Below are positions 35,065 to 46,719 of a stretch of 64,000 nt of DNA, in pieces. The notes below the pieces were generated by a model, which worked only from the letters and a program-made list of their open reading frames with translations, did no database searches and was not told the origin of the DNA. The stretch lies in contig NW_026944384.1 of assembly GCF_033439725.1 (NCBI RefSeq), positions 1,798,001 through 1,862,000 on the forward strand. The letters are read 5' to 3'. The position numbers and the translations under genes are program-made. Position 1 is the first letter of the stretch, and each line of letters starts with the position of its first letter. The DNA comes from Neurospora tetraspora (lineage: Eukaryota > Ascomycota > Sordariomycetes > Sordariales > Sordariaceae).

Positions 35065-38000
35065 AACCCAGCTCAGGCTGGCCACTTGACATGGCCACCG
35101 TCGATATCTCACCGGGGATTGGCCTTGGGCTTATCGTCATGACCACATGGCTTCCCGCGGTCAGGTGTGTTTCGAGAATCTTCAGATCTTGGTTGACGAG
35201 GCTCTGTGGTTATTTTGGCTCTTGCATCTCCAGCTCGCGACATGTTTCCAACTTTCCTGTTCCTGATAGTCAGTGGTGCTTTTACGACATCGGGTGTTTC
35301 GCATGCCCTTTTTCTGTCAGCGTCCATCCGCAGTGCTTTTGTCTTCGTTCGCCGGCGTACAGAGCTTACGGCCAGTCAGATGTGCATGAGGCTTTGGACA
35401 CCTTCAAGCAGACACTCAGAAGACAGGCCAATCATCAAACGGAGCGGGTGGCCGCATGAACGATCGCCCGCCGTCGTCTCGCGTTGGAAAAAAAGAGTGA
35501 AAGGACCGCGAGCGTGTTCGTTCCTATTCTGAGCGCGTCCCCAAGGCCCATTCGCAGCTCCGGTAGACGGACGATGTTCGAATGCCTCCTCCACAGCCGG
35601 ATGGGGAAAGGGGGACGAAAAGCTCCGCCAAAGATCATATCGCTTGTTAGCAGTTGAAGGTCGTCATCAGCAAGATGTAACCGCACGGTGCACCTCGTAG
35701 TGACAAGTGTGCTGGGGCGGTTGAGAACTCTTCCTATTTTTCAGTTTTCAGAGTTTTTTCCGTTGTTCTTCTGTTTTCTATCCGGGCAGTTTTGACGTGT
35801 TGTGTGTGTTGTGTGTACGACCAAGACAACGAATGTGATATTGTAACCCCCACCAAATATACGATTGGGTTTGCCTCGAAAAAGAAATGTAGGATTTGCA
35901 TTGGCATGCCCCTCTTTTGCCATTCCGATGGATGTGTGCACTGAGACGGCGCACATCATTGGGGGTGAGATGGATGGACGGCATTGAAGGTTGTCTTGGG
36001 TGAGCTTCGGGGTGAGGGATTGGACGGATGAATGGTCGGGCTTGTCAGGAGGAGAGATCGACTCTGGGTCAGATGGGTGACCGGCGACAGAAAGGCACCG
36101 AGAGGAAGAGGAAAGGGAAAAAAGGCCGGGCACAGACCATGCCCATGATCAGAGCTAAGCCCCGTTTGGGGTAGCTCAAAATCCGACAACCAATGGAATC
36201 GCACCGCTTAGAAACTGTTCCTGACTTGTTATGCCGCTAGTGATCCTTGTATGCTCCACAAATCCAGGGGTAAGGTGGGTTCTCGACCTTGTGCTTGTCC
36301 GTCGCTGTTGCTGATTGCTGTCGCACTGTCCAGACAAGTTCCTTCTGTGGATGTCTCCCTCGCAGGGACGCCGGTCATCGCATCGCAGTCGCATTAGTTG
36401 AAACCCAAACTATGACGAGGGGATGCTGTGTTTTCTTGAGATCCAGAAAGCCTGTCTTCTCAAGGGTAACACACCTCAAACAATCAATCTTCGAAATGGA
36501 GAATCTGCCTTGCCGGAATAAACATCTTTCTCGGAGATAGCCACGTCTGAGAAAAGGCAGGCATTGCCTCTGGTTTGATCTGGAAATAAACACGGACAAA
36601 CGCCCGTTTGCCGCGGTTTCGTAGCGCCGGCCTGTCAGAGCGTCGTCCTGTCATCGGATGCTAGTGATGTCCGAGTCTCCACGCCGGTTTGTCAACAGTA
36701 TAGTAGTTCTCTTGCGGTTTTTGCCGTCTTTGATCAAGATCCTACCCGTCTCCGGCTTTTCTCTGTCACGTCCGCCATCAAGTTCAGGAGCTAGGAAGCA
36801 TTCTTGCGGACCGGGCGGCTGTCATAAGAAAAATGCCCCGTTCCTGGTAGTCCACAAGCCCGGGCCCAATTTCATTCCATTGGCCAGCTGCCGGACCTTT
36901 CCCGTTGAGAGCATGAGGCTACGTTATTATGTAGATAGACCAGTGCGAGATCGAGAAGGACCTGGGAAAACACAGACGATGTGGGCTTGTAAGAAGATCA
37001 TATACCCGTCCCGGTAGACAGCTGTGGTCATGTGATAAGACCGGTCAGTGACTTGTTCTTTTTCTATCGGCGCTGTATCATTTTCGTGCCCGGTATCTTG
37101 GAGGATGCTGTCGATTATCAGTGTTATCGCCCCCATCTCACCCGTTACCTATCATTCCTCGCAAGCTTATCCCGGAATTGACCGCGTCATGCGAACCATC
37201 GGAAGAGAGCCCATGACAATATTTGCCGCAATACTTGTGGGGAGCCGCCTGGAGAGAGCTTGACCTGCCTGGTTTCATAGTAGTTGTCACCATGCAGCAG
37301 GCAAGAGGAGCAGGCATGGTCGTGTGTTGACGCCGCATCAGCATCGCGGAGTAAAAAAGGGCGCTAACGCAGGAACACACTGCAGCAACTTGCAAGGTCG
37401 CAGCACCGTGCACAGACGTGCGTCTGACGTCTCTGCCCACTTCAATTGACTTTTTTTCTTTGCTGTCTTGAAGTCTGTTTCTCCGCGCCCTGTTCTGTCT
37501 GCAGGCACCCAAAACGACGATAGAAGATGCACTTGAACAAACTTTCATCTTGTGGTGGCGATGTCCCGAAGGAATATCAGCCAGAATTCCAACATCAACA
37601 ACCCCTTGCCCTTTCCCCATAGAATCCCAATGAAAAAGGAAAGCCGAGAACGTGGGCAGTGCTTCGGGCTTCTAGGTCCGCCAGCTGATCCGATAGACCC
37701 CCACTGAAGACTGGCCAATCCGCCAATGCACGATTTCGAATAGCACAGGACTCGACGGGGTCGAGGCTTGTAAACACTGGGACTAAACTTGTGAACCTGT
37801 CTCACAACACACAGCGGTCTGAGGACAAGGATGAGGAGACACAGACTCTAGTGTTCGCCTGAGATCGATGAGCTTTAGCGACACCAAGGAGCTGGAGTAC
37901 GCACGTAATCGCCCATCCCTGAGATCGCGACTCAAATAGAGAGAGGCTAGACATGGTGTTGAAGGAAGAGAAATGGAAGAAAAGCGAAGAGGGCAAAGAG

Positions 38001-41000
38001 AACAACACCAACGGCGACACCATGATCCCATGACAGTCTAGCGCACTGTGTGGTCGCTTGAGGTCTCGCTGTTTTCCCCTTTTTCAGTCCCAAGAGGGCC
38101 AAGACTGCCCCCAAACCGTGGGGCCGAAGTGCTTAAATGAACGCCGATTGGTGTCCCTGAATATGGCATCAAGCACTTCTTGGCTTTCTGGTGTGCACAC
38201 CAAAACCCCCGGCCTGACGTCGCTGCAACCCCGGGGACGAACATCTATTTTGGCTCACTGCCCCGTGCATCTCTGTCCATGTGCACCACAACTGGAGGCG
38301 TGTGTCAAAAGCCGAAGCCGCTTCGGAGAGGCTAACGGCGCGTATTGCCAAGCGACGGATCAAACAGCCAGCTTTGGCTTTGTTGATGTTCAACGGCAAC
38401 GTCGGGTAACAGCGAGAACAGAAAAAAAAACGAGGACATGGCTTTATAACGGCCGATGGTGGAGAGACCATCGTGCAACACACACGTCTCTCTCCGGTGT
38501 CCAGTGGATGAATCCCAGCTTGATGCGATCCGAATTCGCACCACGTCGCGCCGATCCATTGCGCTAACCTTCAGTTCAAACAGCTGGTGGAGGCATATGG
38601 TTTGTGCAAGAGTCAGGCCGTTGCATGGTCTTGCTGATAGCGCTGTTCGAATACCATATGACTGCTGGGGCTCCCAGTCCCTCCTGACCCGCCAACCCGC
38701 GGCAACGGCAATAGCAAACGTCGACAACAGGGCCGATCAGCTAGGAGACTTTATAAGGGTCCAAGATGCCGAAGGGTTTGGAGGGCAATAGGGGTCTGTT
38801 TCGGTGAGTATGTTATCACTGTGAGTGTCAATGAATGGTGATCTGCTTTCCAGACTGAACCCGAATGAGTCCGAGGATGAACGCGAGCGCACGTTGCACG
38901 ACAGGATTATCCGGGAAGCTACGCCTCCTCGTGTATCCGGATGAACAGGTGCCAGGCGAGAAAGTGGCAGATGGTATAACAGACAACGAGAATTGGGCCG
39001 ATAGTATACGTACCTGGATGTTTCGACAAGAGCTCTGGGAGCAGCAAGCTCTCCCGATCATTGTAAGATCCGCTTGTGCTCATTCATTCCAATTGACCTC
39101 GACGGATGATGGACCGTGAGTGGATGTCGATTGTTCCTGGGCTGATGATCAAACGGACGAGTCCTCCCTCGATGAGATGAAAACGTCGTCGTCCGATATT
39201 TACCATGTTCATCAACGGGTAGGAAAACAACCACCTGCTGTCGACGGGAATGAGATCCATATGTAGAAAAATGAACTCGACTGGCCATGCCGGCCTGGAC
39301 TAGTGAACCTTTTGGCAGCATCGCTGTTGCACCGGTTTCACTGTCTTGCATGGTGGCCAGGTCGTGGCCAGTCAGGTCAGGTCAGGCTCCCCATCTCCAT
39401 CAGGGTACTGCGTCCTGTGTATTTTGAAGGCCTGGTTACTCTCCCCCGTCGTCTGTCTCGAGCTCTTGATTACCGAAATGGGAGTTGTGGACAGTTCGGT
39501 CAAGCCCGAGCCCTCCCGAATCAAGCATCCCCTCCCCTTTCGTTCCCCCCAGATCCTTTCAACTTCTAGGGCTTCTTTCGGTACTGTCTAGCTCAGGAAC
39601 AGAGGAGAGGATCTCACCAACAGGCCTGGCGGCAGTCGGATGAGTGCCGTTCTTTCCAGTGGTAAGGTAACCCTGGGGAGCTAAAGTAGCGTCTCTCATC
39701 TGAATGGTCGAGTCCGTCCGGGACCTGGTCGACTGGTGCAAACGGGGCCTGGATGGGTTGTACCTGGGTCACCTGGGGGTATCGGGAAAACGACGGGGTC
39801 GACCGGAAAGCCTTGGCCGTCGGAGCCCGAATAGGAGCACGAGGAAGGGGAGCGTGGTGGGTGAGATCCACTCCATCATGATCGCTGTTCGCTGGGACTT
39901 TTCGGTTTGCAGAAGGGACCAGACGACAGACAGAGCCTTTCTCACAGAGACATAACTGAACTGCTTGCCATGGAGACGGGACGGGACCACGGTACGAGAT
40001 GGCGTCTGACGGACTGTGGACGGGGACAGTGAGTGAGTGAGTTCACGTCCTCCTGCAGGTACCGTCGCTCACGTCTTGGGAGGAGGGTCGCCATCATGCC
40101 GTGTTCCGCGCTGAGTGTTGGTCAATGTGCGAGTGTGCTAGTGTCGAGCTGTGCCATCGCCGTGCTTTGTGTGGTTCGCGAGTGACGGACCGCGTCCAAT
40201 CCCAACGGTCTGCCTCCCACCTCTGACGCCGGTGTCTGTGGGTTGTCGGCGGGCATTGCGGGCGATGCACCTCACTTGCTGCATCGCCTCTGCGCCAGAC
40301 TGCACCAGAACTGCACCAAAACTGCACCAAGCTGGAACCAGACGACAGCTGCCCGGGAGAGGACGAAGAGATGGAAGGCGCGCTCTGCCAGGTGAGCCAG
40401 GCACGACCAGGCACGGCGACATATGGGCCAACCGCAACCCTTGTGGACGCCACTAGACCCGCATTAAGCGACCCACCTTTGCAGGTGGTGGGCACCAGTG
40501 CACCACAGAGCGAGCAGAGGCACTGGCTGGACGGTGCCATTCGCAGCAGCCATCGATTCGCGCAGTGATTCGCAGTCTCGCAGTGCCACTAGATGGTCGC
40601 CCAGTCGTTGCTCTCGTTGCCCAGAGTCTGGACCCGCTTTTTCTGGTGCCGCCCCATCGCTCGCTCGCTGCTGGAGCCCTGTTCAGGTTAGTTGGAGCCC
40701 TGGAGCCCTGGAGCCCGCTGGAGTCGGGTGGTGGTCGCATGTTCCACCATTGCCCTTTCTGCTTTTTCCCTCGAATGTCCCCGTCCCCGGCCCATTGTCG
40801 CTCTCTTTTTTTCACACTCCCTCTTTTTCCAACCCACCTCGGTCGCCATCGTCAGCATCGTCTCTCACCGACAAGCCTTCCTTTCCTCTCTCTCCCCCTG
40901 CCTTCATTCTTTCGCTTTTCTAACCACAGTCGTTCACTTCCAAGTTCAGTTGGATCAATAATCAATTCAGTCCATTCTATCAGGTCCCGTCACTCTTTCC

Positions 41001-41520
41001 GGGTCCCTACCTTCCTTTACGGTCTGAATTCAGCATCATCATCATCATCATCAACACCACAACACCATCACCAGCATCACCACTATCACACACATAACAC
41101 ACTCTCGCTGCCACTCACCCTGGCAATCCAAACACTGCTAGACACTTAGTACTTACTACTACTATACTACTATCACTACTAATCCTCCTGTTCCCACCTA
41201 CTGCGGTCCAGGACGACACATTCATTACTACCACAAAAAGATACGACTTTCATATTGTTTTGCGACATTCCTCCTTTTGCTGCCATCTGCCACCTCGCGA
41301 TAGCTTCTAGCTCAAGCACACGACTGCGATACGCCTTCGACATCGCACCTTCACCACTTCAGCCTTCCGCTCGACGCGCAACCTGAAACGGGCAGACAGT
41401 GTCGGACAGCACTAGGCCGAACCCAGAGACATCTGGATCCGTGTATTGAGAGATAAACATCGTTAAACGCGCTCTTGGCTTTCCTTTGGAAACAAAGAAA
41501 CGACACCAGCGCTGCTCGAA
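35065..41520. other. Gene-poor DNA and probable long 5' leader upstream of the homeobox gene
   Basis: About 6.5 kb without a supportable protein gene. Overlapping frames on both strands near 35.1-35.5, 38.0-38.8 and 40.1-41.1 kb lack domains. From about 40740 the plus strand becomes CT-rich (TTTTTTTCACACTCCCTC and similar), the usual look of a Neurospora-type transcription start zone. ATGs between 40740 and 41520 would then be upstream open frames in a long leader. Small tandem repeats occur near 40290-40335 (ACTGCACCAA units), 40690-40720 (GGAGCCCT units) and 41038-41058 (CAT)n. Confidence 0.5.
40290..40336. repeat. Short tandem repeat (ACTGCACCAAA/G units)
   Basis: Four near-copies of an 11-base unit ACTGCACCARA in a row. 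It is short and non-coding. Confidence 0.7.
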
Positions 41521-43499
41521 ATGGCTACCGACATAATCAACCAGGAGGCTTTGGCCCCGCCGTCAATGATGCAGGAAGCGCCTTCGCCAACCTCCAGCAT
41601 GACTCCTCTTCCTACTCCCAACTCGACCAGCTTCCCCAAGGACAGTGTCTCGCCCTCTCCCTCTACTCCCGCCAATGGCAACAAGAACCACAGCCAGTCT
41701 TCGGCCTCGAGGCGTCCTCCCCGCAAGAGCACCCTCACCCAGCAGCAAAAGAACCAGAAGAGGCAGCGTGCGACGCAGGACCAGCTCACAACCCTCGAGA
41801 TGGAGTTCAACAAGAACCCTACCCCGACTGCCACCGTTCGCGAGAGGATAGCGGAGGAGATCAACATGACCGAAAGGTCTGTCCAGATTTGGTTCCAGAA
41901 CCGGTAAGTCTTTGCTGCTGCGCGCTTCTTCCCCGTTCACAGTTGCGACTGTCGACTAACTTTGTGAGCAGTCGCGCCAAGATCAAGCTTCTGGCGAAGA
42001 AGAGCTTGGAAAGCGGCGAGGATATGGATTCCATCCCCGAGTCCATGAGACAGTATCTTGCGATGCAGGCGATGGAGTCGGGCAAGGGTCTTGGTTACTT
42101 TGGTCGCACTGGTTTGCTGCCATATGGACACCAGGGCATGCTTGGTGGTGAGCAAGGCGGACAGGGCAAAGTTTGTAAGTTGCGGCTCGATTACCCCATG
42201 GAGCTTGGAGTTGGGACGGCTTGCTAACTCGCGACAGTGATTCACCATCTCACCTGCAAGTCGCTTACTATTGGCAAGTGGATGCGCGTGTCCCAAAACT
42301 CTATGGATCTCATCATCTTTTACTCCCCCGACAAGTGCACGATGACCTACTACATCAACAACGAGCAGGAAGGATACAAGATCGAGTATCCCTTTTCTTA
42401 CATTAAGAATATCTACCTCAACAACGGCGATGGCGATCATATGGGCGGAATCACGATCGAGCTCCTCTCCCCGCCCCTCTTCTTCATGGACGCGGCTGGC
42501 CAGGCTAGCGGCTTCTTCCAGGTCGGTGATTTCACTGAGGATCAGCAAGCTTCAAGCGTGCTCACCCATCACCTTGGTGGCAACCCCAAGATTCTGAGCG
42601 GCCAGCTTGCCAAGCTTGTCAGCCTGGAGGCTTTCATGCATCGTCACAGCCCGAACCACATGTTCCAGGAGATGCACCACCCCATGGCCCTGTCTGCGCC
42701 TGTTTCCCCAGCTCGTCCCTCTTCTCAGCCAAACTTCGCGCAGCCGCACGTTGGAATGTTCCAGGAGAACCAATGGGGCATCAACGTCCATCAGAACAAC
42801 AACATGATGATGCGGGGAGGACCTGGCCACAAGAGGCAACGTAGCCGCAGTGTCCCTGGGCCGATCGATTTCCAGACACTCCAGATGCTCCAGCAGCCCC
42901 CAAGCTTCCACATCACGCAACCTGAGCACCACCAGGCTCCCGTCCACAACCCCCAGATCTTCGCTCCTATTCCTCAACAACCGAACATGCTGGGCCCTCT
43001 CAACCCTAACTTGCGCATTGATACCCAGGCTGGCTTCGGGTCTTTGGATATGCGACAGTATCCCATGTCGGCGACGACTGCTCCTCACTCCCCGGCTGGC
43101 TTCAATAGCCCCAACTACTTTGCCCCCCCTGACAATGGCAACATGGCAGGTAGCTTCACCCCCTATAGCGCCACTTTTTCGCCCATGATCAACCCCTCGA
43201 GCCTCGGTGTTCCGCCCCCGTCGATTTCCCCGCTATCGTTCGACCACCCTGCTATCATGAGCGAATCTCCGCCGATGTCTATGCCTCCCATTTGCGAAGG
43301 CTCTGCGATTTCGGATGATGGTTCCAACCATGATATGTACCAGCCTGGAAAGCACAGCTACACACTTCCGATGCACCCTCACTCGCCATTTGCCGAGCCG
43401 AACCAAGCAGAAATGGAGCTGAACCAGTACATGGATCTCAAACACTTTGACGTTGATCCCGCTTCCCTGTCTCCTGAAAGCATTCACCATACACAGTGA
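41521..43499 (+). CDS. kal-1: Homeobox transcription factor (kal-1/pah1-like)
   Basis: Three exons (41521-41903, 41972-42174, 42238-43499) give 615 residues; the introns are 68 and 63 nt with GTAAGT donors and CTAAC branch sites. After a Ser/Pro/Thr-rich N-terminus comes a homeodomain at about residues 77-136: [32 protein letters not shown] and the recognition helix WFQNRRAKIK, with intron 1 splitting the Arg codon after WFQN. It is a typical 60-residue domain. A second conserved globular region (about 196-330) has [20 protein letters not shown] and [17 protein letters not shown]. The remainder is a Gln/Pro/Asn/Met-rich activation-type tail containing KRQRSRS, a possible nuclear signal. I recognise it as the Neurospora kal-1 / Podospora pah1 type, regulators of hyphal growth and conidia or microconidia. 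The symbol is moderately sure, the homeobox call certain. Confidence 0.9.
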
Positions 43500-46400
43500 G
43501 CGGGTGAATCAAAATGTTTTTCCTTGTCTGCCTCGCAGCACGGCTTTGTGTTGCGATAGGTTATAAGCCACCGATGGTTCATGACTCTTATTCTTTATAA
43601 TACCCCTCCGGAGAGTATACTCCCGGTTCGACTCCTTTTGGCGTTTAGAGGATCTCGTTGTATATACCAGGACGCTCTGTTGCCTCCATGTGTCGCTTCA
43701 GAAAGAAAAAGCTTGACGACATATCTACCACATTTTCCCGATCTAAAAACTGCCAAGAACACCCCTCCTATAAATGTTCTGTTCTTGTCCCATTTCATCC
43801 ATCAGCCACGAAATCTGCATGACGATACCTTGTCTTTTCATGCGTGTCTGGCACATCGATCCTCGTTATCCCTACTATGATCATTTTTAGTATCGCTCAA
43901 GTTCTCCTCTCGTTTCTCTATTACGTTGCTCTTTTTGGCGGTCACTCGTCTATCGATATCCCGGGGTAATAAATTCCTCTTTTGTTGGCGAATCCCCCGG
44001 GGCCTCGGGTTTTGTAATAGCTCTTCGTTTTATCATGGGTTTCCCGTTTTCTCCTCTCTCTTGACGGGACGGCGGGGGAAAGTGTCGACGGTAAAAAGCA
44101 TCAGGTGTCTCCATGAAGTTCTGGCTGCGGGGAGGTTTAAAAGGCGATGATCTGGAGAAGCCCAGGCGGCTACTATTTCTCAGATACTCTGGTTCTAATC
44201 AGGGGGCGGTGAAGTATTGGAACAGTCTCTGCTCTATTGCGCAGAGATCTAGTTTACGGTATTGGTGATGGAGGTAGTTAGCATGGAGAGCATAACAGAA
44301 ATAGTCAATGTCGAGTAAAATCAGTTAACATGCGTCTTTGTGCCACTGAGAAAGTGTGAAAGAGACCCCGCTTGTAGAGACAACTTCTGTAATGCCAAGT
44401 CTCGACGTCGGGGCATTTTCTGTCGATATTTCCTCGATTCAAGGTAGGAAACGATATGATGCATAAATCCGACGACATGAGAACAGTCAAAAGAACACGC
44501 CTGGGCATACGCAATGTTAAGCTCTCAGTCACGGCAGTCTAATGTTGTTGATTGTCTGGAGAAGAGAAATTACAGAGTAGCATCCCGGGCCCCGGATTCA
44601 ATTTCCCAAAGTCTGGGGTAAATGGAAACGAAACGTGGGGTAAGGTGAATGCGTTAGATTAAAACTTTCTCAGATCCAACCAACCCGTCCGTTCTTACTT
44701 TCGTGGCAAAACACTTCACGTCGCCCTTCGTCTTTTGCGCACGGAGACGGGACAGCCCGGCCGGGTTTCTGGACAAGACTCAGTCGTCCAGTCGGGGATC
44801 CTCGGAGCGGGAAGCGGGAGCGGGAGCACCGGACCCCTCGGAACGGGACGGCGTGATACCTACCTTAGTACCGCGTGTACGTACCGTGACCCATATCATC
44901 ATGTGCAAACTTAATCAAGAAAAAGAGGAGTATCATCTGCAGGAACAGGAGTGGACATGTCGTGGGATTAGAGTTTAATCTTTGATCACGCGAGCGGAAT
45001 GCGGGATGGTCCTGGATTCATCTTATGTTGAGCTTCTCTTACCGTTGACATGCTTTTCGTCTCATGTCCGTTTTTTGCTCTGATCCTTGATATTACTTTC
45101 TCATATGTTGGGGTAGTTACTATTTCCTTCCACTTGTCAGATGGACTTTGCACAGCTTCGGCCGTGGGCGTGGCTCGAGTTCACGGGTGACTTCCTCGTC
45201 ATGTCTGTGTCACACCACACACTGCCAACAAAGCACAAAGCCCGCAGTACACAGCAGATGAACATGATCCAGCTGGATGATGGACCTCAAATAGCCCTCA
45301 CAACATCGTACACAACATTCAAAGCCATGCGGCTCTGCAGCCATGCCACGCAACGGTCGGGAAGTCTGTCTCGAATCCTGTCTCTCGGACCTGAAAGATG
45401 GAGTGCGAATGCGGCGTTCCTGAGTGATATGCGCCGCGTGAGCGACCATGGTGATAGGCGGAAGAAGGTGAGAGGCACGGGAGGTTTATCCCGAATAAGC
45501 AAAGCGGCGAAACAGTTCCGAGGCCGGCCGCCAAGGTTCCTGGCGTTGGGGCTGTACACTAGTTGAGCTTCAGGCGGTGATGTACATAGTACACTCACTA
45601 AAACCACGCAATGCGCGTCAACTTCTTTTTGCAGTCTCACTAGGTGGGAAGAATAGCGGAGAGAAGAATAGGTTGCCCGGTCGGGAGCTTGATGTCTTCG
45701 GCGCTGAACTCTTGAGTGCTTCCTTGCAGTTGCGGGCCGGGAGTCCCGCAGCGGTGGGCTCGGTGGGACAGCGGACGGCGTGCGGGTGGACGTCGGGGCC
45801 CGCTCCTTTTGCCAAGACCAGACCCAAAAAGGGAAAGCGTGGCTTGATCTTTCCACTCCTCCCCAAGTTTCCAGGCTCGGAGCATCACTGAATCCACATG
45901 CATGTCACCACCCAACCTCTTCTTTCAGATTGTCAATCGCTTTTCTTCATTCCCTTCCTGCTCTGCCCGTGCCTTGGATACTGCATCTTGGATTCATTGC
46001 CCGTCGTCTTTTGAGATACCCCCTTCAGTCTTTTCAATTACGTACAACCACCCATCGCCTCAACTTCTCTCTAGGTAGTCCTTCGTCCAGGCTGACAGCG
46101 ACACCTTGGCCCCAAGACAAGCGGGGGGAGCGTTGAGAACCCTGGCATATCGCCTACCGGTCGACACAGAAACCCAAGCGACGGCGAGCGAATTTGCATC
46201 GAAACAACCCCACGAGCCTTCGAAACTGAGGGGCGTTAATTTAACTTTTTTCCCGACACCATAGTACGACAGATATACCCCGCGGTCTAAGCGTGGATAA
46301 AGTTTCCGTCTGCCTTCGAGACTCTTTTAACCTGTCGGACTCGGGCGCCGAAGCACCAGTGCAGCAGCACTCCGTCACTAAACTCCACTAAAACGCAGCT

Positions 46401-46719
46401 AATGCGGAGGTGGCTTACAAGTTACATAACCGGCTCTGATCATCGAGACTCCGTCAACGAACCAACCGCCCCCCCGTCCGACCCTGGACTCGGTCGCCAG
46501 AATGCTTTGAACGTCTCCAGAGAGATCACTATCCAGACCGCTACAATCCCGAAAGAAGCTTCTTTTTTTCCTGGCAGGGAGTCGATCACATACGCCATTG
46601 TCATTGTGCGATATAAGGGGGAGGACATGTCGGACTGGTGTTAGAAAAGGGACGATACGCCGTTTTGCATACGTTTACACCGACTTGCTTACGGGTTGCG
46701 ACAAACTGCTTCCTCCACC
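43500..46719. other. Intergenic DNA between the homeobox and flippase genes
   Basis: The first several hundred bases are T-rich and probably the homeobox 3' UTR. Overlapping frames near 45.1-45.9 kb on both strands have no domains. The 45.9-46.7 kb part is likely the flippase promoter and leader. No RNA gene was recognised. Confidence 0.5.

Noticed and set aside
35091-35532. Frame starting ATGGCCACC just right of the MITE
   Set aside because: The start context is good, but the translation is Ser/Cys/Phe mixture without domain, overlaps other frames on both strands, and has no intron signals that extend it.
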